Shown here piece after piece: positions 33,250 to 44,661 of a stretch of 64,000 nucleotides of DNA. The DNA comes from Stagonosporopsis chrysanthemi (lineage: Eukaryota > Ascomycota > Dothideomycetes > Pleosporales > Didymellaceae): assembly GCA_022560025.1 (NCBI GenBank), contig JAFISE010000170.1, positions 1 to 64,000 of the forward strand, read 5' to 3'. The notes under the pieces were generated by a model. It saw only the letters and a list, made by a program, of their open reading frames with translations. It was not told the DNA's origin and did no database searches. Both the position numbers and the translations under genes were made by a program. Position 1 is the stretch's first letter. Every line of letters starts with the position of its first letter.

Positions 33250-35718
33250 ACGCGCGCGTCGAGCCAACGCCTACCTGCACGCAGCGATGAGAACGGCAAC
33301 AACCCCGACCTGCCCCCGCGCTCTTCGTCCGTCGCCGGCAGGGCCTCGCCCAACAAATACGAGTCGAGTGCCCGCTCGAACCGCAACACGGGCGCCAGCC
33401 ACATGTCCACCGACTCATCCATGTCGAGCAACACCGCCCAGCAGATGCCTGTCATCGCTCCCTACCCCACCGACGACGCCATGCCGCACACCCCAGAGCC
33501 TCCCACGCAACCCGCGCGATCCAACTACCCCGCCGACTTTCCACCGCCGCCGCCCCCGCCCAAGCAGGAAGACGCCCTTGCTGCCTTGCAGAGGGGCGGC
33601 GAGCTGGAGAGAAGGGCCTCGCGGCGCTTCTCCGCCTACCAAATCCAGAAGCATCTTGGTACAAACGGCATACCTTTACCGCCTGTGCAGAACTCGCCCA
33701 TACCGAATCGAGGCCGCGATGTGAGAGAGTCGATGAACGCCGTGAGAACCAGAGGCCAGAACATGCACAGCAGACAGCGCTCCAACCAGCAGCGGCCGAC
33801 TGTAGACACGGCCATGGACAAGACCAGCGACGTGAGGCGCATCTCGGAGGAGGGCTCGCAGGGCGCGGCGCCCGTCTTCCCGCCGCCTCATGAGCCTGGA
33901 CCACAACTCAGCCCTATGCAGCAGACTCCAGAGGAGATGCTGGCCCAGCCTGACTTTCCAGAACCCGGCAAGGCAGCTGCCGGAGCAACCAGTGGGCCAC
34001 TGGGCGATCCCATCGATATGCTTGGTGACCCGGACGCGCACCTAGCTCAAGGAGAGAACGTCCCTGTACGGAACGGCTCTCGCCGGGCCGCCAAGTCGCC
34101 ATCCCCACAGCCGCAGTTTGTGCCTGAGCAGTCGCCTCAGGCTGGCAAGGAGCTGACCTTGTTCTTGCAATACAAGAGCAAAATCAAGAAATACATCTTC
34201 GCTGACGGGTCGGAACTGTCAGCCGGGCGCCTGCAGCTGGCCTTCATCGAGAAGTTTGCCTGGGACACGCACCGACACGGCGAACTGCCCGAAATCCACA
34301 TCCAGGACCCCGTCTCCGGCGTGCGTTACGAGCTGGAAGACCTGAGCGACATCAAAGAGCGCTCGGTCCTCGTCCTCAACGTGGAACAGCTCGACGAAGT
34401 GAAGAACCACATTGATGACAAATTTGGCGGGCTTCGAGAATTGGTCGAGAGCATCAAGACGGTCGTGGTTGACCAGCAGTCGGCCATTGACCGTGTTGCC
34501 GAGCGCCAACAACAGACGGCGCGTGAGTTGGCTGGCATCGCCGCAGCTCCACCTACCTCAGCACGCAACTCGGCATTCCTACCGTCTAGGACAATCAACG
34601 GCACTCCACCTGAAGGCACCCTGGCATCGGCCGCCCAGCTGAGTGAGGTGCAGTCACTTCGCCGCGACCTGGCCGTTGTCAGACAGACCTACTCTTCGTT
34701 CGTCCAAGACATCCAAGCCAGCATGTCGGCCGTACGCACCAAGGCGACTGCCGTCAAGTCGACTGCCGTCAAAGCTGCGCTTCCGGCACTCGACGGAGAC
34801 ACTGGCCGTGTCTACATCAACACGGGCAAGAAGAACCTACAGGACGAATCTGAGAAGATTGTCAACCGGGTCGACGATCTCCAGGATCTCGTCGAGGATC
34901 TCCGCAAGGACGTCGTCATGCGCGGTGTACGACCACTGCCCCGCCAGCTGGAAGTCACCGCAAAGGACCTGTCAAAGGCGACCGCCGAGCTCAAGAAGCT
35001 GCAGGACTTCCTCGCCAAAGAGAAGCCCCTCTGGACCAAGATCTGGGAGCAGGAGCTGCAGACGGTCTGCGAAGAGCGAGACCTCCTCACCATGCAGGAA
35101 GAGCTCGCAGCGGACTTGCAGGACGATCTGGAGAAGGCGACGCAGACATTCGAGCTTGTCGAGCAGGCCACCAAGCAGCAGAACCTGCAGAACGAAAAGG
35201 ACCAAGCAAAGGGCATCCGCACCGTCAGCGGACAGAAGGCCTTGAACGCAGTCTCGCTCGACAAGGCGGTCGACCCCCGCCAGGCACGTGACGGGGTGCT
35301 CGGCGAGGTCAAAGCCCTGCAGCCAAACCACGAGAGCAGGCTGGAGGCCATCGAGCGTGCCGAGAAGGCGCGCCAGCGCGACCTCGAGACCCGGCGCGAC
35401 GACGAGTTCAAGCGCGAGCTGGGCGACTTTGTCGCAGAAGGCAAGCTCAAGAAGAGCGGCGGCGTCGAGGAAGTCGAGCGCGTCCGCCTGATGCGTGAGG
35501 AGCGCGCCCGCAAAGAGCACAACGAGCGCGAGGCGGAGCGCATCCGCAAGAAGTCCGAGAAGATGGAGGCGCAACGCCAGGCCCGAGCCGACGCCGCCGC
35601 CGCCCAGCAGAACGGCGGCGAGGACAAGCCCGACGAGGCTCCAGCAGACGACGCGCCAGCACAGGATGAAGCAAAGGAGGGCCGCGCCCCGTCGCCCGAA
35701 GGTGCAAACCCTTCCTGA
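32592..35718 (+). CDS. BUD6: Actin-interacting polarity protein BUD6/AIP3
   Basis: Three exons, 32592-32654, 32701-32776 and 32834-35718, with small introns (GTGAGC...CCAG and GTTCGT...CCCAG), give 1007 residues. The start has a strong CACCATGGCC context. The N-terminal part includes I-E-K-S-V-T-H-L-L-V-A-T-K-Q-L-L and L-W-S-R-G-T-A-T-E-x-E-V-S-D-V-Y, conserved in BUD6. A Gln/His tract lies near residues 169-186, then a disordered Ser/Pro-rich middle. From about residue 480 to 910 is the AIP3 domain: F-L-Q-Y-K-S-K-I-K-K-Y, L-Q-L-A-F-I-E-K-F-A-W, then long coiled coils. BUD6 binds actin monomers and formins and helps nucleate actin cables at growth tips and septa. The C-terminus is Lys/Glu- then Ala-rich. 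Confidence 0.92.
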
Positions 35719-36309
35719 GACCGCGCCGCCACCTTTGCCCGCCTCCTGCACCCGCTGAGTGCTGTTGAGTGCTGATCCCACCCACGTACAGGTACTCCGC
35801 GCCTCCGCTACACCGTCCGCCCGTGGGTCACGTCCGGCGTCCCCTTCCCCCTGCCGACGCAGCTGCTCGCCCACTCCTCCCCCAGTCTGGCGCCGCATCT
35901 CGCCTCCCCACCCGGCGTCCACACCACGCACGTCCGGCACCCGCCTTCCCCCGGCAACAGAGACAGACACACAGACACAGACAGAGACCGACATCCCACG
36001 CCCCCCAGCATCGACTCCTCACCCCGCACCCTCGCCTCTCCTTCCCCCCGCAGCGCCCGTGCGCTGCGCTCCATCTCCACCTCCTCGTCTACCTCCCTCG
36101 TGCGCCGCGTCCACATCCGCACACCCACCACCAGCAACGGTGCTTCCTCATCCCCGCCCTCGCGCCACGCTCGCGGTACTACGGCGCAGAGTTTCGACGA
36201 CGCGGCCAGCGCGCTGAGCTTCGCGGGTAGCGCCAGGGGTCAGCAGTTGGCGAGCTGGTTTTCGGGCCTTATTGCGGGGAGGGGCGGGGCGGGGAGGGAG
36301 AGGGTGTAG
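35719..36309 (+). other. Open frame after BUD6, possible alternative 3' exon
   Basis: A plus-strand frame is open from about 35790 to a TAG at 36309. It has no good start codon of its own, but a GTGCAA donor inside the last BUD6 codons (near 35700) and a TACAG acceptor near 35790 would join it in frame to BUD6 in place of the last few residues. The encoded sequence is Ser/Pro/Arg-rich with no known domain. High G+C alone could keep this frame open, so I list it as a possibility only. Confidence 0.25.
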
Positions 36310-37235
36310 ATATAGGATCTGTCTGTTTTCTCTCGTGCGGGATCTAGTGTAGGGGTGAGAAGGAGGGTCAGGAGGAAGGAAAGAGGAGGAGCTGGGAATG
36401 GGAGTGTGAGGAGAGGAGGAGGGTGAGGAGGAAGAGGAAGAGGAAGAGGGAAGGGGGCTGCATATTTGTCTTTTAGCGTAGCATCTTTGTTTTTCCACGT
36501 CTTCGTCACGTCGCGTTGCGTCGCGTCGTCCACTTCTCGTTCTATCCTGTCCTGTCCTGTCCTGTCCTGTCCTGTGCTGCTGCAGCGTTGTCGCATGGCG
36601 TTTATCATAGACTTGGTCGCCGTGGTCAGTGGTCGGTATGGCCATGCTTTCGATTGGGATTGAAGTCGAGCAATGGATTCTCTGCATCTGTGTCTACATT
36701 TTTACGTGTGTCTGAATCTCCGAGAAACCACGCTGCAAGCCGCGTCACAGTACTTACCTCGGGTTCTTCGCTAATGTGTGTAATGCTATGTAGTAAAGAG
36801 GAAATGCAGGGGCCTGTCATAGTTTAAGCACTCTATGAGATAGTAAACAACATTACAGCATTCGCCAATGGTCGCGGTACTTGCAAATACCTTGCTGTAG
36901 GGCTCTTGGTGACGTGTGCTGCCGCCCTAAAAATCATAGAGCTTCTAACAACGCTCTACGTCATAATAATGTGCCTTAAAAACGCTTATTGTTAGCCACA
37001 GGCGATGTCAGAATGCAGTAAAGTGGTATGTATACATATTTACAAACAGACACCTTGTGAAAGCGCTCCGTCTGACAACGGAGAGGTCGTGGTTTCTGCA
37101 TAGCGCAATTTCGCAAAGAGTGTGTCAGATTCTTGAATGTACTTGGGTGCAAATCTCTCTCCTCTCTTCATATTGCACTTCGCTGTCCAACTATAGCGTT
37201 GGCAGACACGCGAATGTATCACTGCATGTCAAGCT
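36310..37235. other. Intergenic with purine-rich tract
   Basis: Contains a GGAGGA/GAAGAG-rich tract (about 36360-36450), the TCCTG repeat listed next, and a tRNA-like half at about 37060-37095 (see findings). No gene recognised. Confidence 0.5.
36545..36574. repeat. (TCCTG)6 minisatellite
   Basis: Six perfect 5-bp units in the region after BUD6. Confidence 0.9.
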
Positions 37236-38457
37236 TTACATGGTCCGCCCAGATCCATGCTTTTTCGCAAAAGCAGAACAGCGTCTTTCGGCCGCAGGGC
37301 GCATCGATCTACTCACAACTGACGAGGTAAAGGTCTCCACCCCCATCTGCAGACTCTCGTCGCTCATCTGGCCCATGAGACTGATTGCACCTACCCCAAT
37401 GCTGATGTCGCTACCCCTAACCAGATCTCCAATGGTCGATACCATCGCCACCCGCGAATCCTCAGATTGTACTATTTTTTCAAATATGTTGACGCGGTTC
37501 TGCTCTGATTGCCTGACAATCTCTAAGCACCTTTTCACACCGCCCAACTGCTCGAGAACCTCGGCTTCGTTCATCTCTGCTTTGGATCGATCTTCATCTG
37601 CGATATCCTGTATGTGCTGTGCCGTATTCCTGAGACTCTGCGTGCATACGTCGAGTGCATCGTTTGTCATCCGTGGGACGTTCATGCCTTGGTCCTTGAC
37701 GGCCGCATCCATACCCTGCACACCGTCTGCAGACGCCGCAGGTCTGATAGTATGTATGTGTTCGATTAGCTTCAGGCAGATTGAAAGACACTGCTCGAGA
37801 CTAGTTTTCTGGTCTTGTGCGTGTTGCTCTTCAGCCAGATGCGTGCCTTCAGTGACGGAAAAGTTTTTCTCGGAAGAATGTAGAAGCTCTAGTTTTGCGC
37901 TCAATTCTTCAATGCGTTCTTCCAAATTTGCCGCTGCCGTTTTCGAGAGCTCGGTGTATTCCTCAAGCAATCCCTTAGTGATCCGCGTCGTACGGCTGCC
38001 GAACGCTCTGTCAGCGAAGTTTCAGCGTTGTTCGCGAGAGGTAGCCTTACAGATTAACGTCTGCGATCGCTATAGTCAGCGTAGCCTTGTAGCTGTCAAC
38101 AAGCTTCCGAAATTCTTCGATGTCGGTCTCTTGGCGTTTGAGTCTGATCCAAGTCTTGATGCCGTCGGACTGCTTCCGATTCCCAAGAGCTCTTGATATT
38201 GCTTTGTTCAAGTCATCACACGCACGGGCGCATTGCTTCAGAACGAAGTCAAGTGAACTGAAAGTATCCTTCTCCGCTCTGATGTTCCGCTCAAGCGATG
38301 TTAATATTCCGATAAGTGATTCGATTTCAGTAAGGAGGTTCTTGGTTTCTCGGTGGCCACTATTGATACTCTGGATGGCGTCGCGAAGTAAGGCACTCGA
38401 CTTGATGCAAAGTTGCACCAAGCCCAAAGTGCCTACAACCACGCTAAAAGGATCCAT
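37236..38457 (-). CDS. PigL_N-like / fungal STAND N-terminal-domain protein
   Basis: Exons 38457-38051 and 37995-37236 on the minus strand, intron GTAAGG...CGGCAG of 55 bp, phase 2, give 388 residues. The N-terminus M-D-P-F-S-V-V-V-G-T-L-G-L-V-Q-L is typical of the helical domain found at the N-terminus of many fungal NLR/STAND proteins and as stand-alone proteins (often named azaphilone cluster protein L N-terminal domain). It continues with long amphipathic helices (L-L-T-E-I-E-S-L, A-N-L-E-E-R-I-E-E-L) and ends G-D-L-V-R-G-S-D-I-S...H-G-S-G-R-T-M, like the C-termini of stand-alone members. No NACHT or NB-ARC follows. Role unknown; relatives are suspected signalling or cell-death components in fungal non-self recognition. 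Confidence 0.75.
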
Positions 38458-40295
38458 GAAGGTTCTTTGCTTGAGGAATATATAGCGGCGTTGGTGGAGC
38501 CAAGAAGAGGAAAGGATAGAGTTGGCTGCTGTGTCCTAACCGACAGCATCAGGCATGCTTTAATACGACAGGCACCTTTCGAAGCCAGCCTCAGATTACC
38601 GGCGTAATCTCAGCAAGCGCGCGCCTGTCCTTCGTTCGTGCGGGTCGATTGTAGATGGTTAGATTGAAGGCTGTGCATAACCCCTCGAAGCAAGCGCATC
38701 GAGGCGGGATAAGAAAATTGCCAAGCCGCGCTCCGGTTGGTCGAGGACGCACTTTGCCCGGTGGTCGAGCGCTTGCTGCGCGTGGTTGTCGGCTCATACA
38801 GCCCACTCCCTCACAGGCTAGCTACCTTTGCTGGTAAGGAGTTCACGAGACGACACTGCAGTGCGAGCGCTACTCATCGACCTCGTGCAGTTCAATGACC
38901 TTTGATGATGCCTGGCCGTTGCAGTTCTCAGACCCTCATGCAAGTCTCACTAAACCACTGCAGGATCTCGGCAGGCCTACAGCCGTTTACTGCGGTTGCT
39001 GGCCCAGGTCGCTCTCGTCCTGAGCGTGCGTGAGTCGACCGCACTAGCATTACGGTACACGCTGACTGAAAGTCTTGGTGTGCAAATCATTGGGAATGGT
39101 CGGCTGAAAAGTGCGTGAGCAGGCCGCTAGACAAGGCCGCAGCACTGCCAGCAACTCTATGCTGAGTATGTGGCAATCAGTGATACACAATTGCCAATGA
39201 TCGACACGCGCTACAACGTGGACACCGATGTCTCTGCGGAGTCGCTGGAATTGCGACATAGGTGCTGTGCTGTCATCGTATGTCATTGCCCTTCACGTGC
39301 CATTGGTAGATGTCCTTCACGCATAAGAATATTGGTTCGATATCGCATTATACACGCTGTTTTTGGGAAGCGCCAGCAATCGACCAGGACAAGCGACTTC
39401 TGAAACTACCACGGACACGACGAGTCCACAGATAGCCGGCATGTAAAACCCTGCATCGTGTCCGTGCGCGTCATACGCCTACTCCCGTAATGCGCGCAAC
39501 TACTAAATAGTCAGCTTATGAAAATGGAACAATGGATCTAAATATAATAAATTTTTTTGATTGATAATTCTAACAGAATATTTTCAAAAGTAGCTACTAT
39601 GTTGACAAAAACATTATTAGGATTATTTTGAAATTTGAATTTATGAATGCTCTTTATGTAGTTAGTTCCTAAGAACAGTAAAAGTATTAGAAGTTGAGAG
39701 GAGGTCAAAGTTTTCAAAGCACTCAGCATAGTGCTCTTAAAAAACCTCGTTACGCAATAGGGGGACTGACTGAGTTGCTTGTAACTCCTGGCGGATAAGC
39801 CTTCAGGGGAAGCTTCCATTTGCGAAATGAGCAAGCGTTTGCAAAGACATCAGCACCAGCTGATTAGAGACATCGTAGCTAACAAAGTCGGGAGTTGATG
39901 CTAAGAGTGACCTCAGAGATTTTAACTTTGATCGTCCATGAGATTTAGCCACACTAGGAGTCGAGCATGTGGAGACCTTGGATCCTCTCTTCATCTTGAA
40001 AGAGAGTCGGTGGTACTATATAAACAGGCAATGGATCTGCATTGTGCTCTCTTCTTTCGTCGGCCTTCGAAAAGCAGCTTCTGCCGTTTTCTCTCCGCCA
40101 TATGCTTTGTTTGAGCGACGGGTCCGAGTTAGTAGCCGGTAAAGTCTTCACACTCACTATCGTGACTACAGGTTCTCTGGCACTAAGGAGATAATGAAGC
40201 TATTGATACTGGCTCCGTACTTCTCAAAGTCCTACTCAAATGAAGCTAGTCTTGTGGTGCTGAGTGCCTTCTTGCCCACTTAGCACGCGTCCAGC
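38458..40295. other. Gene-poor stretch of 1.8 kb
   Basis: No recognised gene. Part of it (about 39530-39800) is markedly AT-rich and may be an old transposon remnant. Confidence 0.45.
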
Positions 40296-40918
40296 TCAAC
40301 ATCCCAAAGTCATCAACCCAACACCGCCGAACAGCACCTTCAGCTTCTCCTTACCAGTCGCCTATCTCAGTAACTTCAAATTCGCCTCCTCCCCCACCCA
40401 ATCACGGTCCGAAACCTCTATCTCGATACACTCCAGCTTACTGAACCACGGTCTAAAATCCACTCCGACGTGGAAAACCTGGTATTTCAAGAGCGCGGTA
40501 CGCATGGTAGGGCATCGAACAGAGTAAACCTCACGACCCTGAACCGAACCAGGTCGCAGACTAGCCCAGCCCAGTTCAAACTCCTCCGTCCAGACAAGAT
40601 GGCGGAAGTCGCGTGTGAGTCCGCAGCCTTTCGCGGTGGGTTTGGCGACAGCTCATCAGCAGGAGATTGGTGCTGTCCCGTGAGGAGGGTGACACCGAGC
40701 TGCGTCTTACAGCTAAAGCGAGAGGTTGCCGTGTCCAATGCGTCTTTGGAGATGGTGTTGCGCAGCTCTCCGGGGAAATGTGGGGGCGGAGACTCGGTTT
40801 TGGTCGCGCAAAGTGCTGGATGCTGGGAGTGATGGGAAGGCTTCTTGGCGGGGAGGGATACGTGTGTCAGAGTGTGGTTGGATACTGCGACTTTTTGAAA
40901 CTCGACGGAAGGGTGCAA
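40296..40918 (-). pseudogene. Broken 2EXR-like gene
   Basis: On the minus strand one frame carries H-F-P-G-E-L-R-N-T-I-S-K-D-A-L-D-T-A, the family motif, and continues to L-F-D-A-L-P. A shift to another frame then gives F-S-K-L-E-C-I-E-I-E-V and, after a TAG, E-K-L-K-V-L-F, the family-type ending. So there is at least one frameshift (near 40505) and one stop. No clear intron rescues it. The similarity is short, so a chance match cannot be excluded, but motif and ending occur in the right order and spacing. Confidence 0.45.
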
Positions 40919-41943
40919 GGGAAGATGTGGGAAGGTGAGTGCGGGTTTGAGGCCGGTTGTGAGTGGACAGCTGATTGTGGGTGAAAACCTGTTTGTTAGT
41001 TGTAACGGTGTAGAGAGAGAGAGGGGAGGACTGCGCTGCTTTGACTATTGACGTGGGCTGAGCTGCTTATATGCCTGCCCATACACAAGCTATCCTAACT
41101 CGTACTAGAGTAGGCCTGGGCAGAGCCCAACCGTTACATTAGTGGATGTAATGGGAAATAAGGCGGAGAAGAGAGTGAAGTTCTAGAAAGCTACTGTGAA
41201 AACAGTTCCTTGGTAAGACCTTCACTCTCAATCTCACTTTGGCATGCAATATCCTTGGCATTGACACCTCGCTATACCTGCGGCAAAATCCAATGTCTCA
41301 GTAGAAGCTTCAGCCCAAAAAGAAGCCTAGCACTACGGCCAATGATCCAGACTGTCCAACGCTTACAGCCCCTGGGCGTATGAGCGAGCTATCTTCGCAT
41401 CGCTTCGTGGATCCAATCTTAGAAAAATGAAAGCTTCCATTCGTAGGTCCGGCGAGTATCCCATGTTCTTATCAGCCTCTCTAATCCAAGCCTCGACGGT
41501 CGTCCTTGATACACAGCTCCACCTTGTAGCCGCACATCCGACTACGCAGCGCATCTTCCAAAGCCGTCCGATCAATACCATTGATATCAGATCGCACCTC
41601 GAAGTAGCACAAAGATGCCCAAGTGGCCTGCCATCTCCGATTGGTCGCCGAAAAGGTCAAAGTCAGCAGCCGCTTACGCTGAGTCACGGGTTTCCTCAAA
41701 TTCGATTGCGCGAGGCACCATGCTGATTTGGAGTCAAATTTGGGTGATGACTGTTGGCAGGCGAACGAGTAGATCGTTTTGGCTGTGTGTTGACGCAAAA
41801 AATGCAATGTCACGTGTGCTTGGCAGTACCTTCACTTCACTTCACTTCACTGCGCGTCATACGATAAGATCCTAGGATAAAGTGAGATAGTTTGATCGTA
41901 GGTAAAAGTTGGTTATCTTTGTTCCGATCACTGAGACGTCGAA
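40919..41943. other. Gene-poor stretch with a small unassigned frame and a GTGAAG repeat
   Basis: A minus frame of 110 codons at 41481-41813 has no known domain; an alternative minus start at about 41726 with a GTAAGC donor could give another short product. Upstream of it, 41829-41850 holds four GTGAA(G) units on the minus strand, like those before the 2EXR-like genes at 15.5 and 20.4 kb. Confidence 0.4.
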
Positions 41944-42627
41944 TTATCCATCTGCGCCAATCAAGTTGCTATCATCCAGGCATGATGGCGTGCCTTGAAT
42001 GATCGTGATTTCGCGGCTCGTCATTTTCCCTAACGCCACTGCCAGCCCAGGATCCATCGATGGATGTGACCCTTCAGGTACAGAAATGCACGACAGCGAC
42101 TCTAACAATTTCAGAGCTTCCTCATTGCGGTAATGCTGGAGTTGGCTCATCTCGTGGAATCTCGGCCTGCTTGTCGCTACGATAGATCCGAGCATGCGGG
42201 CCTTGTTCTCACCTACAGTTTCGACAACCCAATCAAAATCCAGGTTCTCAATCCATTTGAGATGAACGAAATTTCCTAGAAGTCGGGATGCCTCGTGGTG
42301 GACTTGGCGACATACAAGTAGAAAGTTGTATTCATCTAATGTGATGATCATTGATGGATGGAGATGTCCGGCGCAGGGCATAGCACTTCGATCGTGTACA
42401 GCGGCAACGGATTGATCGTGCGGCATGAATCTCCTGCAAGCCGTGGCAGAGTCGAACACATGTCCGTAGATCTGGTTGCGCAGCTCTCCTGGGATTTTGA
42501 GCAGAGCCGATTTGCCCAGGTCTGTTCTACTGCTAATTACGTCAGGCATCTAAGGTCCAGCAGTTCTTGGAATTGATACTCACGCTGCACTTTCACAGCC
42601 GTGTGCCGACGACACACTTGTAGTCAT
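41944..42627 (-). CDS. 2EXR/F-box-like protein (paralogue 3)
   Basis: Exon 1 42627-42584, intron GTGAGT...ATTAG (42533-42583, phase 2), exon 2 42532-41944, for 210 residues. The unspliced ATG at 42549 lies inside this intron; the spliced start is preferred because paralogues share the phase-2 intron just before the motif. The core reads S-A-L-L-K-I-P-G-E-L-R-N-Q-I-Y-G-H-V-F-D-S-A-T, then L-V-C-R-Q-V-H-H-E-A-S-R-L, both typical of the family. The C-terminal part is less conserved. Function unknown. Confidence 0.72.
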
Positions 42628-43701
42628 CGTCTCGACAGTAGAGGTGGTGGGCGTAAAGAGCGCCTTTGGAACACACATGTGGGCATTCAAATACTAGGTG
42701 CGGCCGATGAACCAGTCAGCAAACTCTTGGTTCATAGGTGAACGGTAAAATGTATAGACTCCCCTTAATCTGGAAGACAACGTCGATATCGGCTCCTGAT
42801 TGGCTGACCACTGCTTACAGCCAATCAAAAGCAAGCCCGAGCCTTGCGTACCAGAGTTAGGGGTCTTTCGCTTCCGTCTGCGTGACTTTTGCCAGGAGAC
42901 GTGTTTACTGGTACAAGCACAGATCACTGGTCAAGCAAGCAACTGAATCACCCAAAATCAGCTATAGACATGATTTAATGTGGAGATTACATCGCTCAAT
43001 CTACGACACACCAGCTCTAAGTTCAGAATCGTCTTTTGTTTCGTGTCGTAGTTGGTTGATAGCTTGAATGTAATCATATTTTATGCTTGACTCAATCTTT
43101 TGTACGCAAGTCGCGAAGAAGCCAGAAGATGCTAAGCAGTATCATCGTTGAGATTCTTTGGTGACTTAGTAACATTTTTTGAGTCGGTGCCAGCGGTGCC
43201 CGCCGTAACGCGATTCTGATTGGCCTGTCGCACTTCGCCCTTCAACGTTCGCGCTGTTCGCTGTTCACATTCATGCCTCCCAAACTATAATGGCATCAGA
43301 ATAACAGCGCACCCGTTCCCCGGGCCAGTGAAACGATCCATGATCGGATTGGATGAATCTGAGGTTCCCCTCGAAACGTGCGGCTGAGGCATTAGTCTAT
43401 TTGCCAGAGGCTCGCGCGAGGCGGTGTCACCCAAATGCAGACCATCAAGCACTAGCCATACCTACATGCGCATTGAGACGAGCTGAAATGCTTTCTACAT
43501 GACTCCGGCCGGCACGCCTTCAAGTCGTTTTGAAAGTCGAGTTGACTTCTTATCTGCAAAAACGAGATGATCGTACAATTCGTACCACGCATAGAGACAG
43601 ATGAAGCAGAAAATGAGATGAGGCACTTTACGTTCTGATAAGAATCCAAGTGGGCGCAATCTCGCCGTAGTAGTAATTATAGCGAGAGAAAAGCCGTCGC
43701 C
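42628..43701. other. Intergenic with a CCAAT hairpin
   Basis: A perfect 9-bp inverted repeat GATTGGCTG (42798-42806) / CAGCCAATC (42818-42826) with an 11-base loop carries opposed CCAAT boxes. A 77-codon minus frame nearby (42694-42927) is unassigned. No other gene seen. Confidence 0.45.
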
Positions 43702-44661
43702 TCACTGATAAGGCTCCTCAGTACTATAAACGTTCCATCTCGGCTTGTGGAATCTTGAGGTCCACCATGCGACCAGTCTACTTGCATCGGAATCCGACCT
43801 ACAATTCTCGCTCCAATTGATGGCCTGTTGCGCTTGCTTGATTGCTGTGTCGTAAGGCTCGCGATCCCGCTTGCCCTCGGCTTTAAACGCAAATTTCAGC
43901 CGATTCTGGCCACTGCCTATCTCAACGTTGACGTGTGAACTCTTCACCAGATCGTAGTCCCAGCGCACCTTCCAAGGATCTCCAGAACGAAACTTCGCCT
44001 TCGACTTGTTGTAAAGAGCACTGGGTTTGTGATCGTGCGACAGTTTCCCCTCTAGGCCAGTGGGGTAAACGCCTATGAGACTGTTGAAGGTCAGCGTGTT
44101 GATCAGTACTTGAGGTACCTCTCGATTTACGGATCATTTGCCGGCATGGTGATGGCCATGACTCGGAGATCTGTAGAGCTTTCGATTGCTTCAATTTCGT
44201 CGCCGAAGAGCTTGAAGGCTTCCCCAAGAGGATTGCTGAAAGGGCCAAGGACCAGTTCACCCATGTTTGTACGCAAATGGACTAAATTATGTCTGCGAAT
44301 GAAGGATTTTGTAAGTTCTACGGAGGAAAGAGAAGATTTATGGGCAGTACTAACAAGGCAGGGGCCTCGTGTCAGCATGCCCACAAGGGCGGAACGCACA
44401 AGGCTGTGGCGTTCAAACGGCCAGTACCAGTCGAGCAACAAGACGCGAATAACGCTTGTGACCAGCAGAATCCTCTGTTGTAATTGGCCGCTCGCACATC
44501 TTGTGACGCCAGAAAGATTGGCGTTGATATCCCATTCGGCCAATGCTCCTCTATTGCAGGAAATGCGGATGCTCCCAATGGCGCTCTAATGCACGCAAAC
44601 TACGTGGCAGGATAGTATTCGTCTTCTTAATCTCCGTTAACGTTCTCTCATGTTCAGACAT
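43702..44661 (-). pseudogene. Degenerate unrecognised gene
   Basis: Minus-strand pieces in different frames look like one former gene: an ATG at 44661 opening M-S-E-H-E-R-T-L-T-E, a stop about 37 codons later, a middle block (A-F-K-L-F-G-D-E-I-E-A-I-E, about 44240-44130), and a C-terminal block (G-V-Y-P-T-G-L-E-G-K-L-S then W-D-Y-D-L-V-K-S-S) ending at 43702. Between middle and end lie a TAA where a Gln codon would fit and a missing base near 44105. The family is not known to me. Codon-like structure in several blocks argues for decay of a real gene, not noise. Confidence 0.4.

Noticed and set aside
34812..35994. Long minus frames antisense to BUD6
   Set aside because: Ser/Leu-rich mirror of the coiled-coil coding strand.
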